In this document: in pieces, positions 34,369 to 44,003 of the stretch
How the letters are laid out: each line of letters starts with the position of its first letter
Position numbering within the stretch: the first letter of the stretch is position 1
From: DATKAS01 sp963773315
Lineage (GTDB): Bacteria; Actinomycetota; Acidimicrobiia; Acidimicrobiales; DATKAS01
NCBI GenBank assembly: GCA_963773315.1
Contig: CAVZAF010000009.1
Coordinates: 62,001 to 126,000, forward strand
Reading direction: 5' to 3'
DNA length: 64,000 bases
Position numbers and translations under genes: made by a program
The notes under the pieces: model-generated
Database searches by the model: none
Seen by the model: only the letters and a program-made list of their open reading frames with translations
What the model was told of the DNA's origin: nothing

Positions 34369-37072
34369 ATGACCTCATTGATCCGAACACCCGATCAGCG
34401 GTTGCGTGTCTTCGTGAGCTCGACGTTGCAGGAGCTCGGGGAGGAGCGTGCGGTCACCAGGGATGCGATCCAGCGCATCCGCCTCACGCCGGTGATGTTC
34501 GAGACGAGTGCTCGCCCTCACCCGCCGCGCGACCTCTACCGCGCGTACCTCGCGCAGAGCGATGTCTTCATCGGCATCTACTGGCAGCGTTACGGGTGGA
34601 TCGCTCCGAACGAAGCCGTCTCGGGTCTCGAGGACGAGTACCTGCTCGCTCAAGAGCTGCCGAAGCTCATCTACATCAAGCGAGCGGACACGCGTGAAGA
34701 CCTGCTGAACGATCTGATCCACCGCATCCGCGACGAGGACAAGGTCAGCTACCGCCCCTTCTCCGATGCGGAAGAACTCAAGGACCTCGTCGAAAACGAC
34801 CTCGCACTCATGCTCACAGAGCGCTTCACCGAGACGCGCACCGGTCCAACGACCGATTCGCCTCCCCGTGCCTTGCTTGATGCTCCGCCACGCAGCCTTG
34901 CTCCCGTGGAGCGCGGGGAACTCATCGGCCGGGCCCACGAGGTGAAGCTCGTCACTGAGCTGTTGCGACGCACGGACACCGGCCTGCTCACGCTCACCGG
35001 CCCTGGGGGTACCGGCAAGACGCGCCTCGCGATCCATCTGGCTCACACCCTCGGCGCCTCGTTCGGCGACGGAGTCTTCTACGTGCCCCTCGCCGGCGTG
35101 CGCAACGCGCCCGACGTGGTGTCAACCATCGTGTCCACTCTCGAGATCGCCTCGCCACCCACCGGCGCAGATCCGGAGAAGCTGCTGCTCGGATTCCTGC
35201 GGGCTCGGCACGCGCTCCTCGTCCTCGACAATCTCGAGCAAGTGCTCGAGTCCGCCGCCGACGTCGCGAAGTTGCTAGGGGCCTGTCCGAATCTGAAGAT
35301 CCTCGCCACGAGCCGCGAGCCGTTGCACATCCGCGGCGAGCGAGAGGTCCCTGTTCCGCCGCTGCCGCATGACTTCCAGACCCGCGAGGACATGACGCCA
35401 GCCATGAGCCTTTTCGAGGAGCGAGCGCGCGAGGTGCGGCCGGACTTCACCATCGACGACGACAACCGCGGAGCGGTGGCCGAGCTGTGCCGGCTCCTCG
35501 ACGCGTTGCCCCTCGCCATCGAGCTTGCCGCCGCGCGAGTGCGCTTGCTGTCGCCGCAGGCCATGGTCCCGCGCCTCCACGAGTCGCTCTCGCTGCTCAG
35601 CGGGGCCACGCGGGATCTCCCGGAGCGACACCAGACGTTACGCGCCACCCTCGAATGGAGCCTCGACCTGCTCCGTCCCGAGGAGCGCGTCTTCTTCCGC
35701 CGCCTCGGCATCTTCGCGGGCAGCTTCTCCGAGGACGCGGCCGCCGCGGTTGTCGCCGACGCGGGGCTCGACGTCTTCCAAGGCCTCACTTCGCTCGTCG
35801 AGAAGAACCTGCTCGTTCGTTCCGAAATGCTCAGCGAGGCGCGCTTTCACATGCTCGAGACCGTGCGCGAGTTCGCCCGTGAGCGCGTCGCCGAGGCCGG
35901 TGAAGAGCGCGCGGCACGGCTCCGCCACGGCGAGTGGGTCGTGAAGTTCCTGGCCGGCGAGCACAACAACCTCATGAACACCCAGACACGCCAGGGCGCC
36001 CACGAGCGCATCGCGTCGGAAGAGGCGGGGACTCGGCTCGCGTTGCGCTTTGCCGCGAGCGCGGATGGCGATCCTGAGCTTGCGTGGCAGCTGTTCATTC
36101 GATTCGGCGTCGCGCTGATGATCAGCTACGCCCAGACGGCCGAAGTGCTCGCGACCTATGAGTGCTTGAAGACGCTCCGTCGGTCTGCCGATCCGCTGCG
36201 CGCGGCGCTGGCACTGGGGGTCCGGTCCTGGGCGCGCGCGTGCATGTTCGACCTCGCGGCGGCCGCGGATCTCGAGGCCGCCTGCGCCGTGCTCGAGGAC
36301 GCCGGCGAGCGAGACCTTCTGATGAGCTTCCAAACTGCGTGGGGAATGCTGCTTACGCCTAGCTCCCTGCCGCGTGCCCTCGTGATCCTCGATCGTGCGC
36401 TGAAACTCGCTCGCGACGCGGGCCAGTCCGCCGTCGAGAACTGGGCGCTGATGACGATCTGCTACGGACACCTCCATGGCGGCGGCGTCGACGAGGCAGA
36501 GCGCTACGCAGACGAGCTCGCAAGCATCGGGCGGCGGCGAGGCGACGACGAGGCCGTGGCCTATGCGCTCGCGGTCAGCCGCGCGCGTCAAGCTGATGCG
36601 CGGAGATCTCGCCGGTGCGCGGAGCCTGTTCGCCGATGCCGCCGCGCTGGCGCGCGCTCGCTCCGCGGCCTGGGCCCGCGCCATCGCGCTTTGCGGTCTC
36701 GCGAGCGTGACGCTCGGTGCCGGCGACCAGGTGGGCGCGCGAGAGATCCTCGAGGAGGCACTCGTCGTCTCAGGTGGCGTGAAGTACGTAGGCATCGATA
36801 GCTTGTGCGGCGCCCTTGCCATGCTCCTCGTCAAAGCCGGCGAGGGAGACCGAGCGCTACGCGTCTTCGACGCCGTCGCGGCAGGAGCCGAGAACGAATC
36901 CGGCTTCACCGCGACGTCGACGGATCCGAGCGGTGCCCTGCGAAAGGCGACACGTGAGGCCCGGGTGCTGCTCGGCGACCCTCACCCTCGTGACTCTGCC
37001 CTCGTGGACCTCGACGACGTGCTGCAGGCCGCCCTCGGAAGCGGCCGTCAGCTCGTCGGAGCCGATCGATAG
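34369..37072 (+). CDS. DUF4062-STAND (NB-ARC-like) ATPase with TPR-like C-terminus (frameshifted)
   Basis: About 900 residues. DUF4062 domain at 10-110 (RVFVSSTLQELGEERA, SDVFIGIYWQRYGW), P-loop ATPase at 185-480 with Walker A LTGPGGTGKTRLA near residue 211, Walker B HALLVLDNLEQV near 283, sensor LATSREPL near 310 and GLPLAIEL-like DALPLAIELAAARV near 380, then a winged helix and TPR-like helices. The frame shifts near 36585 (AVSRAR continues VKLMRGDLAGARSLF). Such STAND proteins act as signal-dependent switches in regulation or anti-phage defence; DUF4062 also precedes NACHT in animal NWD1 and TEP1. Start chosen at ATG 34369 with a good ribosome-binding site. Confidence 0.85.
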
Positions 37073-37123
37073 GCGCAGCGCGCGCGCACCTCCCGTCGGC
37101 GCGACCCCAACAGGCTGAGGCTC

Positions 37124-37534
37124 TTAAGACTTCGTTTCGCTTATCTCGAATAGATGACCGTCTAAGTCACGGAAAAAGCAGCGGATCTCCCACTCGTACT
37201 CGACGGGAGGGGTCAGAAACTCGGCTCCTCGCCCCACCAGCGTCCGATACGCCTGCCAGCAGTCCGGCACCTTGATCGTGAGCTCATGACTCACCAAATC
37301 CGGATCAGCAGGGGCTTGGAACGAGATCGTGGGCTTGTCGGGAGTGGGTCCGCCGCCGGTCACGAGCAGCAACCAGGTGCCCTGAAACCGCAAGACCGCG
37401 GAGGTGCCGCCATATTCACGGACCTCGGTCGCCCCCAGGACATCGCGATAGAAGGCTCGTCCGCGGTTGATGTCGTTGACGACGAGGAGAACGCTCATCT
37501 CGACGCCGTCCACCGGGAAACCCTGATCGCTCAT
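37124..37534 (-). CDS. VOC-family (glyoxalase/bleomycin-resistance-like) protein
   Basis: A 136-residue small VOC protein: MSVLLVVNDINRGRAFYRDV, YGGTSAVLRFQGTWLLLVTG, SHELTIKVPDCWQAYRTL and FRDLDGHLFEISE (terminal Glu). This resembles drug- or toxin-binding VOC proteins more than extradiol dioxygenases. Start at 37534 (MSDQGFPVDG) with GAGAGGA upstream. It converges with the STAND gene; its function in the islet is unknown. Confidence 0.8.
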   Translation of the reverse strand: MSDQGFPVDGVEMSVLLVVNDINRGRAFYRDVLGATEVREYGGTSAVLRFQGTWLLLVTGGGPTPDKPTISFQAPADPDLVSHELTIKVPDCWQAYRTLVGRGAEFLTPPVEYEWEIRCFFRDLDGHLFEISETKS

Positions 37535-37674
37535 GCGAGTCGTCCTCTCAGCGGGCCCCGAGGAGAAAGCCAAGTTCCGCCGGCGAGGACCGCAACGGAT
37601 TGTTGATACCGGACGCACTCCGTGTCTACCGGCAGATGGGCGTTCGCGATGGTGTTCCACCGGTGATCGTGGTC

Positions 37675-37730
37675 TTGACAATCGACGCGACCTCATATAG
37701 TTTGAGTTCTAATAATTTGGTCTCAAATCT
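37675..37730 (+). promoter_or_regulatory. Promoter and operator P2 of the hemerythrin gene
   Basis: TTGACA (37675-37680) followed by ATCGAC as in P1, 17-bp spacer, TAGTTT (37698-37703), then GAGTTCTAATAATTTGG and TCAAAT, closely matching the P1 operator. It precedes the hemerythrin ATG (37745) with AAAAGGGGGA as ribosome-binding site. Confidence 0.75.
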
Positions 37731-37744
37731 AAAAGGGGGACATC

Positions 37745-38383
37745 ATGGTTGGTCCGATCGATGCCGTACTCGCGATTCACAATGCGTTCCGAGCGGACAT
37801 GGCTGCCATCGACGCCGCAGCGCTCGCCGCGGCCCGCGGCACGCCGGGGCTCGAGGCGACGGTGGAGCGGTTCCGGTTCTTCAACGAGGTACTCGAGTGG
37901 CACGCCCATGGGGAGGAACTTGCCGTGTTTCCCGCCCTGGAAGCGGTCGCACCGTTGGTCGCCGAGGCGTACGAGATGGATCACCGAGGCCTCGACCGCG
38001 CGTTCGACGCCTTGAGCGATGCAGTCTCGGTGCACGACGCGCTGCAGACGGCACGTGCGACGGCCGCGTTCAAGTTCCATCTCGACATTCACCTCGCCAA
38101 AGAAGACGCGCACCTGTATCGCATCATCAGGGAGCGGGTGTCGCTACCCGATCAGGGCAAGGCGGTCGGTGTCATGGCGGGCGCAGTGCCCCCCGACCGC
38201 AACCCGGAGTTGATCGCGTGGATGTTCCCGCTGCTCGTCGACGACGACCGCGAGAACATGACCCGCGTCTGGCAGATGGTGATGCCGCCCGAAGTCTTCG
38301 TGGGCTCGATGGAGCTCGTGCACCAGGCGATCGGCGACGACTTTGTGGAGCTGAATCGGCGCATCCCCGAGCTGGTGGCGTGA
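37745..38383 (+). CDS. Hemerythrin HHE-domain protein
   Basis: A 212-residue four-helix protein with diiron ligands spread as in HHE domains: LAIHNAFRAD (residue 11), WHAHGEELAVFP near 54, MDHRGLDRAF near 79 and HLDIHLAKEDAHLY near 113. Hemerythrins bind O2 or sense NO or redox state. It shares promoter P2/P1 sequences with the STAND ATPase, and MarR follows 20 nt downstream. Confidence 0.88.
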   Translation: MVGPIDAVLAIHNAFRADMAAIDAAALAAARGTPGLEATVERFRFFNEVLEWHAHGEELAVFPALEAVAPLVAEAYEMDHRGLDRAFDALSDAVSVHDALQTARATAAFKFHLDIHLAKEDAHLYRIIRERVSLPDQGKAVGVMAGAVPPDRNPELIAWMFPLLVDDDRENMTRVWQMVMPPEVFVGSMELVHQAIGDDFVELNRRIPELVA

Positions 38384-38403
38384 CCTTGACATCACCGAAC
38401 GCA

Positions 38404-39013
38404 GTGCGCAGGGACGGTTCCGGCCGTCCCCCCGCACCGGCCCCCGAACCGTTGAGCACGCGTCGGGGACGACTTTGAAGACGAATACCCCGGCGCGAGC
38501 GCTCTCGCGACCGAATGCTTCGCCAACCTGTTCCATGCCGGGAACCTGTTGATGGAGTTGCACGACCGCCACACCCGTGACGAGTACCAGCTTTCTCCGA
38601 GCGCTCGTCAGGTCCTCGCCGTCGTCGAGGGCGCCGGCGAACCGCTGGAACCCTCGGTGATCGCAGCGCGTGTCCTCATCACGAGGGGCTCAATGACCTC
38701 GATTCTCGACACTCTCGAAAAGCGTGGGCTCATCGAACGAGTGGCCCACCCCGACGACCGCCGCCGAATTCTCGTGGAAGTCACCAAAGACGCCCAGGCA
38801 ATCATCGACGAGCTGCTGCCGTCACTGCACGCGCGCGAACGCCAGGTGATCTCGAGCGCGCTTTCCACCAGCGAGCAACGGGAGCTCCTGCGACTCATCG
38901 CGAAGGTCCAACACGCCGCGCTCGAGGCGCAGGCGACGCCCACCCCGCACGCCGCCGCCCGCCAACGAGCGAAGCGTCCCAAGCGCGCGACGACGAAGGG
39001 ATCGCGGGTATGA
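38404..39013 (+). CDS. MarR-family transcriptional regulator (N-terminal frameshift)
   Basis: Winged-helix regulator: ATECFANLFHAGNLLMELHD, recognition region VIAARVLITRGSMTSILDTL, wing ERVAHPDDRRRILVEVT, and a basic tail (RQRAKRPKRATTKG). The conserved N-terminal helix (DFEDEYPGASALATECF) has no start codon in frame: a stop lies at 38453. A one-base shift near 38470 would join it to the GTG at 38404. An ATG at 38549 would cut off the dimerisation helix. It is the natural candidate to bind the MarR-like dyads at P1 and P2. Confidence 0.78.
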
Positions 39014-39585
39014 CCGGCACTGTGCCCCCGACTATCGAAACGACCACACCCCGATGGCGAGGAATCAACCATCTCGCGCTCATCACGACGGACATGGACG
39101 CGACCCTTCGCTTCTACCACGGGACGCTCGGAGCCCGACTCGTTGCCACGATCGCCACTCCCGAACTGCGCCACTACTTCTTCGAGTTCGGACCGCAGTG
39201 CACCATCGCGTTCTTCGAATACGCCGACGCCACCATCAAACCGTTCACGAAGCCGGCCGGCGTGCCCGACTCGCGTGCCGCCCAGTTCGACCACGTCGCA
39301 CTGAACCTCCCCGACGAAGACGCCCTTCACGATCTTCGCCAACGCCTCACGAGCGCCGGTTGCGAAGTCAGCGACATCGTCGACCACGACGTCGTCCGCT
39401 CCGTTTACTTCACCGACCCCAACGGCATCGCGCTCGAAGCCTCGTGGTGGGTCCACGACTCCACCGGCCGCCAAGCCAACTACCACGACCGCCGCTACTT
39501 CGCCGACCCCAATCCCGTCGCCGCGCTCCGAGAGCTCCAAGCCACAGGCAACCTGACGACTGTCCCCAGCACCCGCCTCGCCTGA
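39010..39585 (+). CDS. VOC-family protein
   Basis: A 191-residue VOC protein: GINHLALITTDMDATLRFYH (His), FFEFGPQCTIAFFEYADATI, QFDHVALNLPDEDAL (His) and GIALEASWWVHD (Glu), so all three metal ligands are present, as in extradiol-type enzymes. The tail (NPVAALRELQATGNL) differs from the two cluster VOC proteins. The ATG overlaps the MarR stop by 4 nt, so the pair is co-translated. Confidence 0.82.
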   Translation: MTGTVPPTIETTTPRWRGINHLALITTDMDATLRFYHGTLGARLVATIATPELRHYFFEFGPQCTIAFFEYADATIKPFTKPAGVPDSRAAQFDHVALNLPDEDALHDLRQRLTSAGCEVSDIVDHDVVRSVYFTDPNGIALEASWWVHDSTGRQANYHDRRYFADPNPVAALRELQATGNLTTVPSTRLA

Positions 39586-39608
39586 CCGCCCCTGCAACGA
39601 CAGCAAAG

Positions 39609-39647
39609 GGCATCTGACGCGGCCGACGACCGAGGTCGTGGGATGCC
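39609..39647 (+). terminator. Hairpin after the VOC gene
   Basis: GGCATC (39609-39614) pairs with GATGCC (39642-39647), and inside it ACGACC-ga-GGTCGT (39626-39639) forms a tight stem. It sits 24 nt after the VOC stop. No T tract follows. Confidence 0.45.
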
Positions 39648-39669
39648 AGACATTCAGCACCCGCTGAAC

Positions 39670-39731
39670 AACGGATAACTCGCGCCGTGTCGCTCAGGAG
39701 TGACCTGCGAACTTCCTGTTGAGCACAGCGC
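39670..39731 (+). repeat. 62-nt repeat, copy B
   Basis: Near-identical to 34007-34068 (three differences). After 11 bases comes GGCCTTCTAATCCG (39743-39756). The first 16 bases of its extended left end (39668-39683) also match 33296-33311 at the mscL break. Confidence 0.7.
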
Positions 39732-39742
39732 TCACGCCAGTA

Positions 39743-39787
39743 GGCCTTCTAATCCGCGGGTCGCAGGTTCAAATCCTGCCGGGGGCG
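39743..39787 (+). other. tRNA-Arg(TCT)-like 3' half (att-like scar)
   Basis: Anticodon loop CTTCTAA, TCCGC stem strand, variable loop, and a perfect T arm GCAGG-TTCAAAT-CCTGC (39763-39779), then CGGGGGC and G as acceptor 3' strand. No matching acceptor or anticodon 5' strand is present upstream, so this is not a complete tRNA. Such 3' halves are the usual product of tyrosine-integrase insertion at tRNA genes. Confidence 0.5.
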
Positions 39788-40224
39788 CGACCAGGGCAAA
39801 CGTTCGCGTCGCGTCGAGCACAGCGCTCGAAGCAGCGGATAAGTAGGTGTTGCCGTAGCCCGGCGTGACGGCGCCGCCAATTGTTCCGGGGAGATGGCAC
39901 CTTTCCACGCAGCGTGTTCTTCGCCCTCGGTTCGCACCGAGGCGGATAGAGATGAGGCAGCGCCGGACGGCGGGAGCGTCGAGCGGGATGAGCTCGTCGT
40001 CGGCCGCGACCGGGCTGCGTGACCAGTCCGTGATCACGTGGCCCTCAATCGGCCGTGTTCGCCGCGGGTAGGGGTGCGCCTGTGGGGCTTCGTACTGCCG
40101 GGGCCCGGTCCTCAATCAGTCCTCAGCACGCCGAGAAACGGTGCGAACTGATGAAAGACAGTGAGGACTATATGACCAGGTCAGAGCCAAGATCAGCTCA
40201 AAGCTCCAGGCCACGGAACCCCTG
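39788..40224. other. Gene-free border segment with integrase-tail similarity
   Basis: No gene is supportable here. Bases 40107-40127 match the 3' end of the integrase gene (13161-13181) at 20 of 21 positions, though a stop replaces one codon. GAGCACAGCGCTC at 39819-39831 repeats the end of copy B. Short open frames here translate the reverse of the T arm (GFEPATRGL) and are spurious. This looks like recombination debris at the right edge of the island. Confidence 0.5.
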
Positions 40225-40239
40225 CTACCCGTCGTAGAA
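40225..40239 (+). repeat. Right copy of att-like 15-bp direct repeat
   Basis: Identical to 13084-13098. It covers the stop codon and last four codons of the phyH gene, the classic position for an attachment site at the 3' end of a gene that the element restores on integration. Confidence 0.5.
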
Positions 40240-41039
40240 ATAGGGATGGTGCAGGCCGACGAGGTCACGCTGGCGTTGCGTCTGAGCTCGCTCGATCGCC
40301 TCGGGGGAGAGATGGTTCACCTCGGCCGTCGTGCGGATGCGCTGGGCGATGTCGCGCCGGCCGTAGTGACACTGCAGGAAGAGCCGACCGTCGCCGCCGC
40401 TCGCCGGCGTGCCGCGATGCCACACGTCCGACACGAACAGCGCCACGTCTCCCGCGTTGGCCTCGAGCAGCACGGCAGGGCGGCCGTCATAAGTGAGGTC
40501 GGGGTCGGTGAGCCGATCGAACGGCGCGAGGCGACCGCTGCGATGTGACCCGGGGATCACCGCGGTCGGGCCGCACGACACCGGGCAGTCCTTCAGCAGC
40601 AAGTGCGCGCCGATCGCGAAGACCGGATAGGGGATGCGGTCGTCCCACTCGACGCCCTCCGGTCGCGGCACATGCGGACCGGCGTCGCAGTGCCACGGCC
40701 CGCCGCCGAACTCGGGCGGATTGCGCCACGCCGTGTTCGCGATCACATGGCAGTCGTTGCCGAGCAGTGGCTCGATGACCTCCAGGATGCGGTCGTGCCC
40801 AATTGCCGCCTGTGACGCGGCCCCGCGGTTGAGCATCTCGTAGCGAAACTCGTCTTTGTCCTCGCGGCCGCGCTCCGCGGGGTAGCGCTCGAACGCGTCG
40901 TCGATCTCGGCCGCGATCGCGTCGATGTCTTCCCGACTCAGCACGTCGCTCAGCACCGTGTAGCCGTCGCGCTCGAGCTGCACGCTCGCGGACGGCACCT
41001 CGGCCGTCAGCACCGAGAGGTTCTTGCCGACTCGTTTGA

Positions 41040-41043
<4 letters not shown>
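40225..41043 (-). CDS. Phytanoyl-CoA dioxygenase family protein
   Basis: A 272-residue Fe(II)/2-oxoglutarate oxygenase. The facial triad is visible as WHCDAGP (His and Asp) near residue 117 and DVWHRGTP (distal His) near 208; the 2-oxoglutarate-anchoring Arg is probably in GDGRLFLQCHYGRR. Family members hydroxylate lipid or small-molecule substrates. It is the last gene of a five-gene minus-strand operon and overlaps the aldo/keto reductase stop by 4 nt. Its 3' end coincides with the island's right att-like repeat. Confidence 0.88.
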
Positions 41044-42055
<1,012 letters not shown>

Positions 42056-42059
<4 letters not shown>

Positions 42060-42820
42060 GCGGAGCCTCCGTCGACGCGGAAGATCGCGCCTGTCGTGAA
42101 GCTGGATGCGTTGCTCGCAAAGTACAGCGCCGCGCCGACGACCTCGTCGGGCTCGCCTCCACGCTGCAGCGGCATCGTGAGCTTGGCGCGCGCGTTGAAG
42201 GCTTCGAGGTCCCACGCCTTCGAGATGTCGGTGAGGAACGGACCCGCCTCGATGCAGTTGACCCTCACCTTCGGGCCGAACGCCTTCGCGAACCCGATCG
42301 TCATCGCTTCGAGGCCGGCCTTCGCTGCGGAGTAGGGGATCACGTCAGGCGTTGGCCTGATCGCAGCGACGCTGGAAACGCTGATGATCGAGCCGCCGTC
42401 ACCCTCCGCCATGCGGGTGCCGATGAGCGCAGTGAGCCGGAACGGCCCCTTCAGGTTGACGTCGAGCACCTTGTCGTAGAGCGGCTCGGTGACGTTGACG
42501 ACCGCGTCGTAGAGCGGCGACATGCCTGCGTTGTTGACGAGCACATCGACCTTGCCGAAGCGGTCGTACGCAGCGTCGGCGAGCGTGTCGAGCTGGCCCC
42601 ACTCGCCGACATGGCACGCGAACGGCAGGGCGGCGCGACCGGTCGTCTTCTCGACCTCGGCCGCGAGCTCCTCACACGACTCGATCTTGCGGCTCGCGAT
42701 GACGACGTCGGCGCCGCACGCGGCGAACGCGAGGACCATCGATCGTCCGAGGCCCCGGCTGCCGCCGGTAACGAGGGCGACCTTGCCCGACAGGTCGAAG
42801 AGCTCGAGAGGCTGTGTCAT
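42056..42820 (-). CDS. SDR-family oxidoreductase
   Basis: A 254-residue classical SDR: TGGSRGLGRSM near residue 19, NNAG near 97, Ser in ISVSSVAAIRP and YSAAK near 165, EAGPFLTD, and C-terminal TGAIFRVDGGSA. All catalytic residues are present. It lies 36 nt downstream of the RidA gene in the same operon. Confidence 0.94.
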
Positions 42821-42856
42821 GGCCGCAAGGTGTAGCGCGTTCGCGGTGTCGTGCGT

Positions 42857-43240
42857 TCAACGAGCAGCGACGACGGTGACCTCCATCAGCCATTGCGGAC
42901 GGGCCAGGGCCGGCACGAACACGAGCGTCGACGCGGCGCGGTGACCACCGAGCACCTCGTCGCGTGCGCCCATCACGAGGTTCATGTTCGCCCCGGCGAC
43001 GACGTAGGTGGTCATCGACACGATGTCGGTGATCGCGAAGCCGGCCTCTTCGAGGATTGCTCGGATGTTGGCCCACACGACGCGTGCTTGGTCGGCGAGG
43101 CCTTCGGGCACCTTGCCGTCGGGCGCGATCGGCACCACGCCAGCGGTGTGCAGCATCTGCGTCGTGCCTTCGGACACCACGGCGTGGGCATACGCTGCCG
43201 CGGGCGGCGCGATGGAGGCGGGCTTGACCTCGCGGTTCAC
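42857..43240 (-). CDS. RidA/YjgF/YER057c family protein
   Basis: A 127-residue RidA-like protein, the size of the trimeric imine/enamine deaminases. Visible blocks are AYAHAVVSEGTTQMLHTAGV, ADQARVVWANIRAILEEAGF and the C-terminal ALARPQWLMEVTVVAA. The usual catalytic Arg (in the R-P-x-x-x-x-EV context) is present as ARPQWLMEV. The GTG at 43240 overlaps the phosphorylase stop. It may protect PLP enzymes or deaminate an intermediate of the operon. Confidence 0.85.
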   Translation of the reverse strand: MNREVKPASIAPPAAAYAHAVVSEGTTQMLHTAGVVPIAPDGKVPEGLADQARVVWANIRAILEEAGFAITDIVSMTTYVVAGANMNLVMGARDEVLGGHRAASTLVFVPALARPQWLMEVTVVAAR

Positions 43241-43968
43241 GATGACACCGCCACGCGCGTGGCGACGGCCGTCATTCGGTCGACGCCCGCCCTGAGCTCG
43301 TCGTCCCCGATCCGCTCGAAGTGTCCCGTGTAGAGGTAGTCGCTCACGGTGAGCACCGTAAGCGCGGACACCTTCCGGAGCGCGGCGATCGTGTAGAGCA
43401 CGGCCGCTTCCATCTCGACCGCGAGGTTGCCGCGCTCGGCCCACCTCGCGTGACGCGTGGTGTCGCGGTCGTAGAAGACGTCGCTCGACACGATCGGTCC
43501 GACGTGGAAGCGGAGGTCATTGTCTCCTCTGGCCTCCGCCACAGCCTTCTCGACGAGCCGCCAGTCTGCGGTCGGCGCGTGTGGCTCGCCTCCGACGTAG
43601 GAGGTCGCGGTGTGATCTTGCGGAGTTGCCGACAGCGCGATCACGAGATCGGCCATTCCCATGTCCGGCTGAAGCGCGCCGGTCGTCCCGACCCGGATCA
43701 GTCGTTCGGCGCCGAGCATGATCAGCTCCTCGTAGACGATCGCGGCGCTCGGGCAGCCCATGCCGCTTGCCTGCACGGAGATCGGCTGGCCCTCGAACGT
43801 CCCCGTGAACCCGAGCATGCCGCGCTCGTCATTCACGAGTCGCGGCGAGTCGAAGAAGGTCTTTGCGATGTGTTCGGCGCGCCGTGGGTCGCCCGGCACG
43901 AGCACGGCGGGGGCGTATTCACCGGGCTGCGCGCGGAGGTGGATCGGTGTCGGCATGGGGAGCATCAT
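43237..43968 (-). CDS. deoD: Purine-nucleoside phosphorylase, DeoD type
   Basis: A 243-residue phosphorylase cleaving purine nucleosides with phosphate. Motifs: VLVPGDPRRAEHIAKTFF (phosphate loop), RGMLGFTGTFEGQPISV, ASGMGCPSAAIVYEEL, RVGTTGAL, NLAVEMEAAVLYTIA and LTVSD (purine Asp). Start could be 43968 or the internal Met at 43956 (MPTPIHL). First gene of the minus-strand operon; a co-transcribed RidA suits nucleoside or amine catabolism. Confidence 0.88.
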   Translation of the reverse strand: MMLPMPTPIHLRAQPGEYAPAVLVPGDPRRAEHIAKTFFDSPRLVNDERGMLGFTGTFEGQPISVQASGMGCPSAAIVYEELIMLGAERLIRVGTTGALQPDMGMADLVIALSATPQDHTATSYVGGEPHAPTADWRLVEKAVAEARGDNDLRFHVGPIVSSDVFYDRDTTRHARWAERGNLAVEMEAAVLYTIAALRKVSALTVLTVSDYLYTGHFERIGDDELRAGVDRMTAVATRVAVSS

Positions 43969-44003
43969 TGTCTCGGACCGTGGTCACGCGGCAAGGTAGT
44001 GAG

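Noticed and set aside
39670..39787. Group I intron within a tRNA gene (CGGAT ... ATCCG pairing across the repeat)
   Set aside because: The intervening sequence is under 80 nt, lacks intron core elements, and no tRNA D arm or acceptor precedes it.
39732..40115. Small minus-strand proteins with GFEPATRGL or PGRIRTSGL-like sequence near the tRNA-like halves (also 34031-34306)
   Set aside because: These peptides are the known artefact of translating the reverse complement of tRNA T arms; not genes.
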